The notes under the pieces: model-generated
Database searches by the model: none
Seen by the model: only the letters and a program-made list of their open reading frames with translations
What the model was told of the DNA's origin: nothing
Translations under genes and position numbers: made by a program
NCBI GenBank assembly: GCA_030150045.1
Contig: JASLGM010000039.1
Coordinates: forward strand, 1 to 64,000
DNA: 64,000 nt
Origin: Taishania sp.
Lineage (GTDB): Bacteria; Bacteroidota; Bacteroidia; Flavobacteriales_D; Crocinitomicaceae
Reading direction: 5' to 3'
In this document: in pieces, positions 7,491 through 18,205 of the stretch
Layout of the letters: each line of letters starts with the position of its first letter
How positions within the stretch are numbered: the first letter of the stretch is position 1

Positions 7491-10400
7491 TTAGCGGATT
7501 AGGTTCACATGTCCTCTTTTGACAAATTGCTCGCCAAAACCTAAGTCAAAAGAAATCATATAATTATACAATCCTATACTTGCTTTTTGATTGGACCCTA
7601 TTATAGTTCCATCCCATCCTTGATAGATATCGTTTGTTTTAAAAACAGTTTGCCCCCATCGGTTGATTACGGTAAATTCATAGGATCTTACATCAACATT
7701 TCTTAGAACTGGAATAAAGATGGTGTTGATTTCACCATCAGGAAGGAAGGCATTTGGGACAAAAAGCAATGGTTCTACCTCTAGACAAACTTCGTTAGAA
7801 AAGCTGTAATTACTTTCTCCTTTTCTATTTACCCCTTCTCGTGCTCGTACAACATAACACACCAATCCATTTGTCTCTATCGCAGATACGTCGTCTTGTG
7901 CTGCCCACTTCTGCGCATTTGTTCTACCGACAATCGTTTCATTATAATCTGGTTCTATTCTACGTAAGACTTCATATTGAATGGTTGATCCATTAAACAC
8001 GGAATACGGGCTCCAATTTAAGTAAGTTTGTAAAAGAGTTTGATCTATTTGCCCATGCAACAACATAGTACGTGCAATATTTGACGCTTGGCTTTTCATG
8101 CCACAAGTATCGTAATAAAACACTCGATATGCATAAGAACGTTCATCTACATTGACATCTGTATCTACATATTCCCAGATATTACTGGGGTTATTTTGGG
8201 TATGTATGGTTACAAATTGTCCTTCTTTCTCTCTTTGTAATTCCAGTTTAGAAGTCAATACATTTGGATCCAAAGTATAAGAAATTTTCACCTTATTATT
8301 TGCAAAATCAACTGAAGCATATTCAATAAAATGATATTCAGGAACGACCGCGGGTTGCATATCCAACACTCTTTTAGCGGAGAAAGACTGCTTCCCGTTT
8401 CCATCAATAGCTTGAATTACGAATTGCAACTCATCTCCTGCATCAGCTTGGTATGCAAAATGATTTTGCTGTCCCGCCGAAGTACGTTGCCAAGGTCCTC
8501 CGTTCAATCGATAAAAGACCACATACTCTTGAACATTCCACCCTTCATATGGTGTCCAGATCAAATCAATCATCCCACCACAAATAGCGGGTTCTAACCT
8601 TAAAAATATCGTTGCTTGCAAATTAGGATCTCTAGCCGACAAGTTAAAAGGTCCTCCCATAGGGGAAGGACAACTATCAAACGCAGCAATAGTGTAATTC
8701 ATAGGTCCTCCATCATAAACTTCTAAATAGGTGAAGTCAGTATTATTTGCTCCCCAAATGGTATCCATTTCTACCAACCAATTTGAAACTGGATCCGTTT
8801 TGTAAATGATATAACCATAAGTATCTGGAGAAGGCGATCTATTCCATGAAATAGTTGTCATTCCCGTCAAGGTATCGATGGACACATTGGTCATGTTCGC
8901 TAAGTCAGGTGGTGTTTGATCACTGAAATTATTTCCACTTATTTGAGAACGTTGCATACATCCCTGTTGATCATCAATTTCTACATAATAATTGATGAAC
9001 TCAGAACATACAGAGATAACATCTTGAAATTGGGGGGAATTATATGGAGCGTTGTGAATCGACGTCCAAGTTCCTGCTGGATATTCTTTAAACACTCGGT
9101 AGGTTGCCCCCATTCCATTACGTGCAGGATTTATTGGTCTATTCCAATCCAACACGGCAATTCCTAAATTTGCATTAGATAAATTCAAATACATATTACG
9201 AAGTGTGTCACTGTAACGTCTTGCATTTCCATCGCAACCAGACACAGTAGCAATATACCATTGAAAGTCGTCATTCATAGTGGTTGTGTATGAAGTGGTT
9301 GTTCGGTTATTGATTGTCGCAATCAACCCTCCTTCCACAGAATAGACTTCATAAGCCACAAACCTTCCATTTGGATCTGGCACTTCGTTCCAATTAATAG
9401 TAAAAACATTATTCGCAGCACCTTGTATACATGTCACTTTTGTTGCTGGTAAAACACCTGGATTTCGAACATTTACAGTTGCAGTATAATATGCGACTTC
9501 AGGTATTGGACAAAAATCATCTTGGATACGGAAAACGAATTGGTAAGGAACGACATCTAACTCGTTTGCGTCAAAACCGCGTAAATGTTCACACGATGTT
9601 TGCCAATTCACTTGCACTTGAGCATTTTGCACACCAATTACGGGTTGTCCGTTTATCGTTGGACAAGGTTCCAAGATACATCCTGTTGGTAATTGAGGAT
9701 TAGAACCGAAAAGCAATCCTGAAGTCAATATACGCACACTTTGAGGACTTCCATTTTGTAGGTTATCGTTATCTGTTCCCTTTACAGAAAACTGTACCAA
9801 ATCACCGGCGTTAACTGTTGTTTCCCAAAGCCCACCAAATGGCCCTGTTACTTGAGGAGCGTTGTTTACAGCTGTACAATTGGTGACAACTACCTGAAAC
9901 TCATGCTCAACAATTGATATCACCCTTCCGTTTCTATAACTCGTTGCTTTCAATTTAACAACAAAGTTTCCAGCAAGTTGACTTAAAAAAGTCAACTCCC
10001 CATTTTGTTGGTTTAATTGTGCGTTTTGATTGTTCCCATTCATGGCCACTCCCGGGGTTGGCGCATCAAATCGATAGCCATTAACATAAGGAACCTCCAC
10101 AGGATTAACTCCTTCGTTATAAGGGTTATTTGCGAGGTAATTCAATGGTTTGTCCCATTCAATTTTCACAGAATCTAAATCTGGATCTACCGGGTTTAAA
10201 TTTAATTTATATGGTTTCCCTGTACAAGTAACAAAATGTGGTGTTTGTAAAAACTGTACGGACTTGTCATTACATGTATTATTTGACGTTCCGACATTAT
10301 AGATTTTTGCACGAAGAGTTGTTCCATAATTCAACGGATTTTGAATATTAGAGATATTACCATTTCTAGAAAAATCATCGAAAGTAAATACCCAAGCACT

Positions 10401-10790
10401 TTCTGGAGGCGTCCCAGATATTTGTACTGGCATACTTTTATAACTAATTTTCTCAATTGAGCCGAGTCCGATATTGCCACCCGTAACGCAATCAAAACAC
10501 GCTGGACCTCCAGGAACTTGAGTTCCCTGTGGTGAACTATTCTCTCGACTTACATAATTCAAAGTAATTGAATTAAGTGTTGGATGATTCCAAACTTTTA
10601 ATTGCTGCGTTGAGGTACTTACATCTGCTCCATTACAATCTCGATAGATTACTAATTGGAATATGTATCGTCCTGTTCCATCACATTCATAGGTGATTGC
10701 CCCACCAAAAATATGGCTAGCTAAAGCTGTGAAATGAACACAAGTCAAACAACAGAATAACAGGAACGCTATATTAATTTTTCCTTTCAA
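7491..10790 (-). CDS. Giant secreted protein with fibronectin-like domains and a T9SS type B sorting domain
   Basis: 1099 residues. A signal peptide ends near ALAS (residues 1-25), followed by an N-terminal domain of a type common in large Bacteroidota surface proteins (SHIFGGAITYECDGTGRYIF). Several fibronectin-III-like modules span roughly residues 440-1000. The gliding-motility-associated C-terminal domain covers about 1010-1099 (FVPNAFLPDGEIN, VINRWGQTVFKT, YQGWDGTIIG, FVKRGHVNLIR), which is the T9SS type B signal. The protein should cross the outer membrane by T9SS and be displayed or released. No enzyme domain was recognised. Confidence 0.88.
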   Translation of the reverse strand: MKGKINIAFLLFCCLTCVHFTALASHIFGGAITYECDGTGRYIFQLVIYRDCNGADVSTSTQQLKVWNHPTLNSITLNYVSRENSSPQGTQVPGGPACFDCVTGGNIGLGSIEKISYKSMPVQISGTPPESAWVFTFDDFSRNGNISNIQNPLNYGTTLRAKIYNVGTSNNTCNDKSVQFLQTPHFVTCTGKPYKLNLNPVDPDLDSVKIEWDKPLNYLANNPYNEGVNPVEVPYVNGYRFDAPTPGVAMNGNNQNAQLNQQNGELTFLSQLAGNFVVKLKATSYRNGRVISIVEHEFQVVVTNCTAVNNAPQVTGPFGGLWETTVNAGDLVQFSVKGTDNDNLQNGSPQSVRILTSGLLFGSNPQLPTGCILEPCPTINGQPVIGVQNAQVQVNWQTSCEHLRGFDANELDVVPYQFVFRIQDDFCPIPEVAYYTATVNVRNPGVLPATKVTCIQGAANNVFTINWNEVPDPNGRFVAYEVYSVEGGLIATINNRTTTSYTTTMNDDFQWYIATVSGCDGNARRYSDTLRNMYLNLSNANLGIAVLDWNRPINPARNGMGATYRVFKEYPAGTWTSIHNAPYNSPQFQDVISVCSEFINYYVEIDDQQGCMQRSQISGNNFSDQTPPDLANMTNVSIDTLTGMTTISWNRSPSPDTYGYIIYKTDPVSNWLVEMDTIWGANNTDFTYLEVYDGGPMNYTIAAFDSCPSPMGGPFNLSARDPNLQATIFLRLEPAICGGMIDLIWTPYEGWNVQEYVVFYRLNGGPWQRTSAGQQNHFAYQADAGDELQFVIQAIDGNGKQSFSAKRVLDMQPAVVPEYHFIEYASVDFANNKVKISYTLDPNVLTSKLELQREKEGQFVTIHTQNNPSNIWEYVDTDVNVDERSYAYRVFYYDTCGMKSQASNIARTMLLHGQIDQTLLQTYLNWSPYSVFNGSTIQYEVLRRIEPDYNETIVGRTNAQKWAAQDDVSAIETNGLVCYVVRAREGVNRKGESNYSFSNEVCLEVEPLLFVPNAFLPDGEINTIFIPVLRNVDVRSYEFTVINRWGQTVFKTNDIYQGWDGTIIGSNQKASIGLYNYMISFDLGFGEQFVKRGHVNLIR

Positions 10791-10838
10791 TGGTATACGT
10801 ATCTCTTTAATAGGACGAAGAAAAGTACTTAACGTTGT

Positions 10839-12098
10839 TTATCCCACACTAACAATTGTAAAATCGTTCCAATCCAAGTACTTTTCAGCTAACTTTTGCA
10901 GTCTTTCTGCTGTAATGTTTTGAATTGCTGTGATGGCATTATTGTAAAAATCCAAATCAAGACCTATCATTTCTACAGAAAGGAATAAATCCATCATCAT
11001 GTATGCTCCATCAGCACTCTTCAGTAATTGACCGAGCATATAGTTCTTCACAAGTTCAAGTTCTTCTTGTTCAATTACTTTTTTTCTTAAACGATCAAAT
11101 TCAATTTTTATTTCAGCCAAGGTTTCTTGACGAACTTCCTTTTTAACTTCTGTCCCAATCAAGAAATATCCTGTTTCCAAGAATTCTCCTACCATAGATC
11201 CTATTCCGTAAGTATACCCTTTATCTTCTCGGATATTAGTCATTAAACGACTACCAAAGTAATCACCTAGAATGGTATTAAGAATTAAGAAATCGAGATA
11301 ATCTTCATGTGTTTTATTAAACAACTTACGTCCCACACGAATGGCTGTTTGCAAAGCTTCTTCTTTCTCTGTATGATGATATCCTTTGATATTTGTAAAA
11401 TCGTTAGCAATCGGTTGTTGTGTTGTACAAGCCCATTCACCAAAAAGATCCATCCATCCATCTAATTCATCTTGTGTAAATCGGCCAATAACAACAATTC
11501 GTTCCAATCCATTTAAATAATATTTTTTATGAAATTGGATTAAATCTTCTCTAGTAATGTCGTCAATATCATCTGCATTCGTCACGCGGCTGTATCCATC
11601 TGCATCGTTGAATAAATGCTGTCTGAACTGTCTTTGTGCTAACACGCTGCCTTTTTCAAGGTTCACAGCCAGTTTTTGTTTCCTTTCCTTAGACATCATC
11701 TCAATTTCTTTTGGAAGAAAAGCACAGTTTTCTATTGCGTCTTTAACGATTTTAGAAATAGCGGGTAAATTTTCACGAAGTGCATAAATACCCACCACTG
11801 CATTTTCGTTTGAAACACCTTGTTCCATGAAACCTCCAAGATTATCAATTGCCAAATGTATATCTTTTGAGCTTTGATTTTCCGTTCCAGTCAAGAGCAT
11901 TCCATTTACAAAAGAGGCCAATTCAACTTTTTCGTTTATCGTTCCTGCGGCAAAATACAATTCAATTTTTGCTGTTTCATTACTCAAATCATCAAAACAA
12001 ATCAGCTGGCAATTTGGTGTAATTTCGAATCTTTTCGGCTGAATAAATTCGATTCTTTCAATGGGTTTTATCTCGGGTTGTTGTGTACGATTAAGCAT
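10839..12098 (-). CDS. M16 family peptidase-like protein, inactive subunit
   Basis: 419 residues with the M16 (pitrilysin/processing-peptidase) fold, visible in the C-terminal half (LNTILGDYFGSRLMTNIREDKGYTY). The zinc-binding HxxEH is absent: the equivalent region reads FVNGMLLTGTENQSS. Family knowledge: the short bacterial M16B proteins often occur as an active/inactive pair, the partner without zinc helping to form the closed chamber. The start overlaps the upstream active subunit by 8 bp, so the two are almost certainly made together. Confidence 0.9.
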   Translation of the reverse strand: MLNRTQQPEIKPIERIEFIQPKRFEITPNCQLICFDDLSNETAKIELYFAAGTINEKVELASFVNGMLLTGTENQSSKDIHLAIDNLGGFMEQGVSNENAVVGIYALRENLPAISKIVKDAIENCAFLPKEIEMMSKERKQKLAVNLEKGSVLAQRQFRQHLFNDADGYSRVTNADDIDDITREDLIQFHKKYYLNGLERIVVIGRFTQDELDGWMDLFGEWACTTQQPIANDFTNIKGYHHTEKEEALQTAIRVGRKLFNKTHEDYLDFLILNTILGDYFGSRLMTNIREDKGYTYGIGSMVGEFLETGYFLIGTEVKKEVRQETLAEIKIEFDRLRKKVIEQEELELVKNYMLGQLLKSADGAYMMMDLFLSVEMIGLDLDFYNNAITAIQNITAERLQKLAEKYLDWNDFTIVSVG

Positions 12099-13335
12099 CC
12101 TTTTGTGATTTTACTTTTAATAAAGAACAATTGGTTTTTTTAAACAATTTTGCGGCTACTCTTTTTAAATCTTCAGGGCTAATTTTGTCATAAATCTCTT
12201 GTTCTTCATTTATTCCATTTGCATCTCCAAGAAGTTCAAATACACACAAATTCATTGCGCAGTTTAACATTCCTTGTTCTTGAAACTCTTTTGCTGTGCG
12301 TACTTTTATCAATAATCTTTCTAATTCGTTTGCTTCAATCGGTGTTTCAAGAAGTTGTTTGAGTTCCAAGAAAAGTGCCTCATCCAACTCTTCAAAAGTC
12401 ACCTCATCAGATAGTTTACCTGAAATAATCAATAGCCCATCATCTAATGACCCCATGATATAGGCATTGATGTCCGTAACCAGATTTTGTTCCTTTTTCA
12501 AAGTATTGTATAATCTTGAAGACTTATCTCTTCCTAAAGCATCGGATAAGAGGTCTACAACATAATAGTCAGTGTGTTTTCTTTCTGGCATTTTGAAAGC
12601 ATAGTAAAATCCATTTGCGGGAACTTTACGTTCAATTGTTAACTCTCGAAATTCTTTTTGATCTGGTTCTTTTGGTAAAATGCGAGCAGGCTTTAATTTC
12701 CCTGGAATGTCTCCATACCATTTTTCCACCATTTCTTTTACTTCTTCCAATTCAAAGTTCCCTGCAATACAAAGGATTGCATTTCCAGGATTGTAGTATT
12801 TTTTAAAAAACAACTTCACATCATCCATTGTCGCTTCCTCAATGTGCTTAAGCTCTTTACCAATGGTTGCCCAACGATAAGGATGTTTTTTATATGCTAA
12901 AGGCCTAAGCTCTAGCCATACATCACCATATGGTTGGTTAAGATATCTTTGTTTAAACTCTTCAATCACCACATTACGTTGTACTTCCAAGCTTTTTTCA
13001 GTAAATCCTAAAGACAGCATTCTATCGCTCTCCAACCATAGAGCTGTTTCAATGTTTTGTTTAGGAATGATGTTATAATAATTGGTAATATCGTTTGAGG
13101 TAAATGCATTACTTTCACCACCAGCATTTTGTAATGGCGCATCAAAATCAGGTATGTTTACTGATCCACCGAACATTAAATGTTCAAAAAGGTGTGCGAA
13201 TCCAGTTTTGTTTTCATCTTCATCTCTCGCTCCCACATCATACAAGGTGTTTACGACTGCCATAGGCGTAGTTGTATCCTTGTGAAACAAAACGGTCAAC
13301 CCGTTGCTCAATACAAAACGTTCAAAATGTATCAT
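12091..13335 (-). CDS. M16 family zinc metallopeptidase, catalytic subunit
   Basis: 414 residues. The inverted zinc motif HLFEH is at residues 48-52 (GARDEDENKTGFAHLFEHLMF) with a downstream acidic ligand candidate in the segment NVVIEEF. Such peptidases degrade peptides inside a clamshell chamber. It has no signal peptide (MIHFERFVLSNGLTVLF), so it is probably cytosolic. It is translationally coupled to the inactive partner downstream (8-bp overlap) and directly abuts the FMN enzyme gene upstream, giving a three-gene minus-strand operon 14289-10839. Confidence 0.93.
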   Translation of the reverse strand: MIHFERFVLSNGLTVLFHKDTTTPMAVVNTLYDVGARDEDENKTGFAHLFEHLMFGGSVNIPDFDAPLQNAGGESNAFTSNDITNYYNIIPKQNIETALWLESDRMLSLGFTEKSLEVQRNVVIEEFKQRYLNQPYGDVWLELRPLAYKKHPYRWATIGKELKHIEEATMDDVKLFFKKYYNPGNAILCIAGNFELEEVKEMVEKWYGDIPGKLKPARILPKEPDQKEFRELTIERKVPANGFYYAFKMPERKHTDYYVVDLLSDALGRDKSSRLYNTLKKEQNLVTDINAYIMGSLDDGLLIISGKLSDEVTFEELDEALFLELKQLLETPIEANELERLLIKVRTAKEFQEQGMLNCAMNLCVFELLGDANGINEEQEIYDKISPEDLKRVAAKLFKKTNCSLLKVKSQKDA

Positions 13336-14289
13336 TTAGAATCTATATTTATCTTTTGTTTGTTCTTCCAAAGTTTGTTTAAACTCTGCAATAATTTCAT
13401 TTACTACTTCTTGGGCTGGTTTAATTTCTTGAATCAAAGCGGAAATTTGTCCCACTTCTAATTCTCCATCGAGTAGATCTCCTTCGAACATTCCTTTTTT
13501 AGCTCTTCCTCGTCCTAATAACATTTCCAAACTTTCCTTATCTGCCCCTTTATCGTAGGCATTTTGAACTTGTTTGAAAAACTCATTTTTTATCAATCTA
13601 ACCGGCGTTAATTCCCTCAAAGTTAATTGCGTATCTCCTTCATCTACTGCTAAAATAGCTTTTTTGAAATGTTCATGTGCACTTGACTCTGGAGTCGCAA
13701 TAAATCTAGATCCAATTTGAACTCCGTCTGCACCAAGGTTCATTGCCGCCAACATTCCGCGTCCTGTTCCTATTCCTCCTGCTGCTATTACTGGTATATT
13801 TACTGATGCAGCAACATGAGGTATCAAACACATGGTTGTTGTTTCTTCGCGTCCATTATGTCCACCAGCTTCAAATCCTTCTGCAACAACAGCATCAACA
13901 CCAGCCGCTTCTGATTTCTGAGCAAATTTTGCACTTGAAACGACATGAACAACTGTAATTCCATGCGCTTTTAGATGAGCTGTCCAGGTTTTGGGGTTTC
14001 CTGCTGAAGTAAATACGATTGGAACTTTATGCTTAATTATTGTTTCAATATGTTTATCTATATCTGGATAAAGCATAGGCAAGTTCACTGCAAACGGTTT
14101 ACTTGTAGCTTGCTTACATTTAATCACCTGATCTTCTAACACTTCTGGATACATTGATCCTGACCCAATAATTCCTAATCCTCCGGCATTTGATACGGCA
14201 GCCGCTAGCTCCCACCCTGAACACCAAATCATTCCAGCTTGAATAAGCGGATATTGAATTCCAAAAAGTTCTGTTATACGGTTTTTCAT
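13336..14289 (-). CDS. NPD-family FMN enzyme (nitronate monooxygenase or FabK-type enoyl-ACP reductase)
   Basis: 317 residues, a TIM-barrel FMN protein. The opening RITELFGIQYPLIQAGM, the AVSNAGGLGIIGSG block and the phosphate-binding PVIAAGGIGTGRGM / GADGVQIGSRF blocks define the 2-nitropropane-dioxygenase family. The histidine in EAGGHNG is residue 144, matching the conserved catalytic His of FabK by position. The two functions (oxidising nitronates, or NAD(P)H-dependent reduction of enoyl-ACP in fatty-acid synthesis) cannot be separated by motifs alone, and no other fatty-acid gene is adjacent. It is the first gene of the minus-strand operon with the M16 pair. Confidence 0.8.
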   Translation of the reverse strand: MKNRITELFGIQYPLIQAGMIWCSGWELAAAVSNAGGLGIIGSGSMYPEVLEDQVIKCKQATSKPFAVNLPMLYPDIDKHIETIIKHKVPIVFTSAGNPKTWTAHLKAHGITVVHVVSSAKFAQKSEAAGVDAVVAEGFEAGGHNGREETTTMCLIPHVAASVNIPVIAAGGIGTGRGMLAAMNLGADGVQIGSRFIATPESSAHEHFKKAILAVDEGDTQLTLRELTPVRLIKNEFFKQVQNAYDKGADKESLEMLLGRGRAKKGMFEGDLLDGELEVGQISALIQEIKPAQEVVNEIIAEFKQTLEEQTKDKYRF

Positions 14290-14438
14290 TTCATTCGTCT
14301 TCTCCTACGAAATTACAGAAGATTTAGCAAACGACGTTAGAAATACATTGAAAAGTCATTAATATTCAATTGGAAGCTTTCTTCGTGCGTTCGCTTCATT
14401 TTTTCTGCAGAAAATCTGTATTTTAGCAAATATAGCGT

Positions 14439-17400
14439 ATGAAAAAATATCTTCTTTTTTGCTTTTCGATTTTTTTTGTCTTTTTTGTTAATGGGCAAGA
14501 AATAACACATAGCTATAATCCAACCCATGGATTGATAGAAAACAAAGGACAATGGCCAGACCAAGTTTTATTTCAATCGAAGTTTGATGGTGGGAAATTA
14601 TGGATAGAGAAGCAACGTATGGCATTTCATTTTTTGAAGTACGACCATCATGCTGAAGGTAAAAAGATGGAAGTGTTAGGAGATCAAGAGCACATGGGAT
14701 ATGTTATGTCCATGGAGTTGATTTCTCCTTTGCCATTCACGTCTTATTCTACATCAATAAAATCGGATTATTATTTTAATTATTTCATTGGTAATGATTC
14801 TCATAAGTGGACAAGTGAAGCTTATGCTTATTCCGAAGCCAGCATACACAATATTTATCCAGACATTGATCTAAAATACATTTCTGAATCGGAACAGTTA
14901 AAATACGAGTTTATTGTAAAACCAAAAGCTGATATTTCAAACATAAAATTTGAAATAAAAGGAGCGTCTAAAATTGTTATTCAGCGAAATGGGTCATTAA
15001 AAATGACAACTCCTTTTGGCGAGCTTATTGAACAAGCACCAAAAGTTTTTCAAATTAGCAATGGAAAAGTAATTTTAATTCCCTCCAAATTTAAGTTAGA
15101 AGGAAATGTTCTCGGTTATGAAATTGGTAAATACAATTCATCCTTAGAATTGGTGATTGATCCCGAATTAATTTTTGCTACTTATTCTGGATCTGTAACG
15201 GATAATTTTGGGATGACAGCAACTTATGATTATAATGGGAATGCGTATTCTGGAGGGATTATCTATGGGAATGCATATCCTACCCCAGATAACAATGCGT
15301 TTGATACGCAATCCAATTTCACAGGACCTAGCAGTGCAGGATACGGTATTACAGATGTGTTTATTTCAAAATTCTCACCTGATGGAACACGTATGTTATG
15401 GACGACTTTTCTTGGTGGAGGCAACAACAATGACGGTACAGAATCCGTACACAGTTTGATGGTCAATCACCAGAATGAACTGTTCCTTTTTGGAGCAACT
15501 TCGAGTTTAGATTTTCCAACAGTAAATGCTTTTCAATCTACGCATGGAGGAGGGACAGGAAATGCCAATTACTATCAAAATGGAGTCTATTTCAAAAACA
15601 ATGGAACAGATTTATTCGTTTCCAAGCTTTCCGAAAATGGAAGACAATTGTTGGGTTCTACCTACATTGGAGGCAGTCAAAATGATGGGGTAAACTACAA
15701 AGTATCCTCAGGAAACTATAGCACTCCAAACTCTTATGATTCCTTAACCCGAAATTATGGCGATCAATTTCGTGGAGAAATTATGATTGATCAGAATGGG
15801 GATTGCATCGTTGCGAGCTGTACACGTTCTTTGAATTTCCCTCTACATAATGCTTCTCAGAATACATTAGGTGGGAATCAAGACGGTGTTGTTTTCCGAT
15901 TATCAAGTAATTTGTCTACACTGAAATGGTCTACTTATGTTGGTGGAGGAAATAATGATGCATTATATAGCGTAAAGGTCGACTCTTCCTACAATGTTGT
16001 TGTTGGTGGCGGAACGAGTTCATCTAACATACCTCAGATCACAAACGGCCTACAAAGCACCTATAATGGTGGAAAAGGAGATGGTTTCATTGTTAAATAC
16101 ACTTCGGATGGGCAACAAATTTTAGCGGGAACTTATTTAGGCACTTCAAATTTGGACCAGGTTTTCTTTGTTGAAATAGACCGTAATGATAAAATTTTTG
16201 TTCTAGGCCAATCGGAGGGTGGGATGTTTCCGGTTGTTCATTCAGGTTATTCGAATCCAAACAGTGGACAATTTGTCGCGAAATTAGACGAAAACTTACA
16301 ATCGATTGAGCACTCCACCGTTTTTGGAAATGGAAATCGAAACATCAACATTTCTCCTTCGGCCTTTCTAGTCGACATTTGTGGGAATATTTACATCTCT
16401 GGTTGGGGAGGGAATATCTTACAATCGACACCGCTTTCAGGAATGCCAATTTCTCCTGATGCTTTTCAAACGAGCAGTCCAAATGGTTTTGATTTTTATT
16501 TAATGGTGCTTCATCGCAACTTTGATCAATTACTTTATGGGTCGTATTTAGGTGGAAATGTGGCAAGGGAGCATGTCGATGGTGGAACTTCTCGTTTTGA
16601 CAAAAACGGAGTTGTTTATCAAGCAGCGTGCGGCGGGTGTCCGGGCGTGAGTGATTTTCCGACAACTCCTGGTGCTTATTCCAACAGAAATTTATCTTCA
16701 AATTGCAATACTTTGTTGTTTAAGTTTGATTTTGATTTAATTCCTACTGCTGCATTTTCGGCTGATCAAACAGAAGGGTGTTCTCCCTTCACGGTAGAGT
16801 TTCAAAACACATCTTCACAATCGGATTCGTATCGTTGGGATTTTGGAAATGGTAACGGCTCAACAACTGTTTTCAATCCAAGCGTAACCTATACAAATGC
16901 TGGTGAATATCATGTTTGGCTTTACGTTACCGATAGCATTTGCTTACTTACGGACAGCGCAGAAATTACTGTAATCGTATCTGACCCCTTTCAATTGACC
17001 ACTTCTTCAGATATATTATTGTGTACCCCTACTCCACAAATTTTAACCGCAACAACGAATGGAACAGATGTACAATTTGAGTGGAGCACTGATTCGGATT
17101 TTTCTACATTGTTACCTGCTGACCCGATTTCAGGGAGTCTTCAAGTCAATCCGGATGAGAGAACGGTTTACTATGTTCGAGCAGCGAATGCGGGTTGTTC
17201 AAAGACGGATAGTATTTTAGTCGATTTTGTTGGCTCTAGTGTCCATCTGAACGGAAATATAAATTTGTGCAAAGGACAAACGACAACTCTATCTGTAACA
17301 AACACTAATCCTGCGATTCAATTTAATTTCAATTGGCATCCAGCGGACAGTATTGTCTCAGGAAATGGTTCGTCAAATATTTTGTTGCATCCGAAAGTGA

Positions 17401-17999
17401 GTCAATGGGTACGTTTACATGCCACGAATAACTTAGGTTGTGATATTTGGGATTCTGTTTATATAAATGTCAGTCATCTCCACCCGGATTCGGTTCATGC
17501 GTGGGCTGATCCTGTTTTGATTTACGAAGGAGGAAAAGTCGTTCTTCAAGCGCAACCTTCAGGATTACAATACATGTGGTCTCCTCAAACCGTGGATCAA
17601 CCAAGCGCATCGAGTACAGAAGTAAAAGTAGATCAATCAACCGTGTATAGCGTCACTGTATCTGATGGGATCTGCAGCGTAACAGACACCGTTTTGGTAA
17701 AGGCTTTTCCTTTTATTTGTGATGATCCGTTTGTATTCGTTCCGAATGTTTTTACTCCAAATGGTGATGGTCAGAATGATGTTCTTTATGTATTTGGAGC
17801 AATGGTAAAGCAAATTGAGTGGCGTATATTTGATCGTTGGGGTGAATTGGTTTTTGAAACTTATTCTAGAGGTGAAGGTTGGGATGGTACTTACAAAGGA
17901 AAATCTTTGGCACCTGATGTTTATGATTATTATCTAAAAGTCGATTGTGATGGTGGAGGTTCTTTTATTAAAAAAGGTAATGTTACGTTGATGCGTTGA
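14439..17999 (+). CDS. Giant secreted beta-propeller/PKD protein with a T9SS type B sorting domain
   Basis: 1186 residues. Signal peptide 1-20 (ends FVNGQ); an N-terminal domain frequent in Bacteroidota surface proteins (GLIENKGQWPDQVLFQSKFDGG, about residues 30-240); a long stretch of SBBP-like repeats with F/Y-T-Y-I/L-G-G motifs (WTTFLGGG, STYIGGS, STYVGGG, GSYLGGN; about 250-740); a PKD domain near 770-860 (YRWDFGNGNGS); Ig-like segments; and the gliding-motility-associated C-terminal domain at about 1100-1186 (FVPNVFTPNGDGQND, IFDRWGELVFE). It is expected to be a T9SS-exported surface protein, perhaps adhesive. A TATTTTAG box at 14419-14426 could serve as -7 element. Confidence 0.88.
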   Translation: MKKYLLFCFSIFFVFFVNGQEITHSYNPTHGLIENKGQWPDQVLFQSKFDGGKLWIEKQRMAFHFLKYDHHAEGKKMEVLGDQEHMGYVMSMELISPLPFTSYSTSIKSDYYFNYFIGNDSHKWTSEAYAYSEASIHNIYPDIDLKYISESEQLKYEFIVKPKADISNIKFEIKGASKIVIQRNGSLKMTTPFGELIEQAPKVFQISNGKVILIPSKFKLEGNVLGYEIGKYNSSLELVIDPELIFATYSGSVTDNFGMTATYDYNGNAYSGGIIYGNAYPTPDNNAFDTQSNFTGPSSAGYGITDVFISKFSPDGTRMLWTTFLGGGNNNDGTESVHSLMVNHQNELFLFGATSSLDFPTVNAFQSTHGGGTGNANYYQNGVYFKNNGTDLFVSKLSENGRQLLGSTYIGGSQNDGVNYKVSSGNYSTPNSYDSLTRNYGDQFRGEIMIDQNGDCIVASCTRSLNFPLHNASQNTLGGNQDGVVFRLSSNLSTLKWSTYVGGGNNDALYSVKVDSSYNVVVGGGTSSSNIPQITNGLQSTYNGGKGDGFIVKYTSDGQQILAGTYLGTSNLDQVFFVEIDRNDKIFVLGQSEGGMFPVVHSGYSNPNSGQFVAKLDENLQSIEHSTVFGNGNRNINISPSAFLVDICGNIYISGWGGNILQSTPLSGMPISPDAFQTSSPNGFDFYLMVLHRNFDQLLYGSYLGGNVAREHVDGGTSRFDKNGVVYQAACGGCPGVSDFPTTPGAYSNRNLSSNCNTLLFKFDFDLIPTAAFSADQTEGCSPFTVEFQNTSSQSDSYRWDFGNGNGSTTVFNPSVTYTNAGEYHVWLYVTDSICLLTDSAEITVIVSDPFQLTTSSDILLCTPTPQILTATTNGTDVQFEWSTDSDFSTLLPADPISGSLQVNPDERTVYYVRAANAGCSKTDSILVDFVGSSVHLNGNINLCKGQTTTLSVTNTNPAIQFNFNWHPADSIVSGNGSSNILLHPKVSQWVRLHATNNLGCDIWDSVYINVSHLHPDSVHAWADPVLIYEGGKVVLQAQPSGLQYMWSPQTVDQPSASSTEVKVDQSTVYSVTVSDGICSVTDTVLVKAFPFICDDPFVFVPNVFTPNGDGQNDVLYVFGAMVKQIEWRIFDRWGELVFETYSRGEGWDGTYKGKSLAPDVYDYYLKVDCDGGGSFIKKGNVTLMR

Positions 18000-18057
18000 T
18001 TCTTTTATCCGAAGTTTATCTATTGACTTTCCACTGTTTTTTATTGGCTCCTTGATT

Positions 18058-18205
18058 TTCAGCCCGGGCGAAGCGGCGATAGCTAAATGAACTGAAAAAG
18101 TTGTGATTGCTCGGTTGCCATTGCGACCAAAGGAAGCACATGGAAACCAGCCAAAGAACACTTTTTCTGGAATTTACTAAAGCGTGCAGACCGATAAGGA
18201 TGCTA
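18058..18205 (-). repeat. Family A intergenic structured repeat, copy A2
   Basis: 148 bp on the minus strand. Conserved blocks: CGGTCTGCACGCTTTAGTAAA-like, GTGCTTCCTTTGGTCGCA loop, TTTAGCTATCGCC and CGCCCGGGCTGAA. The apical stem GGTTTCCAT / ATGGCAACC (8 of 9 paired) and middle stem GAAAAAGT / ACTTTTTC differ in sequence from other copies. The end pair is imperfect (CATCC opposite GGCTG). This is the only copy without a family B element nearby. It ends about 50 bp before the M42 promoter. Confidence 0.75.

Noticed and set aside
8331..9703. Several 80-90 codon plus-strand frames inside the 1099-residue gene
   Set aside because: Antisense to a long gene with coherent domain structure; no recognisable protein.
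10839..12098. Zinc site in the second M16 gene
   Set aside because: No HxxEH is present where it should be, and no frameshift is needed to explain the gene; it is best seen as the non-catalytic partner.
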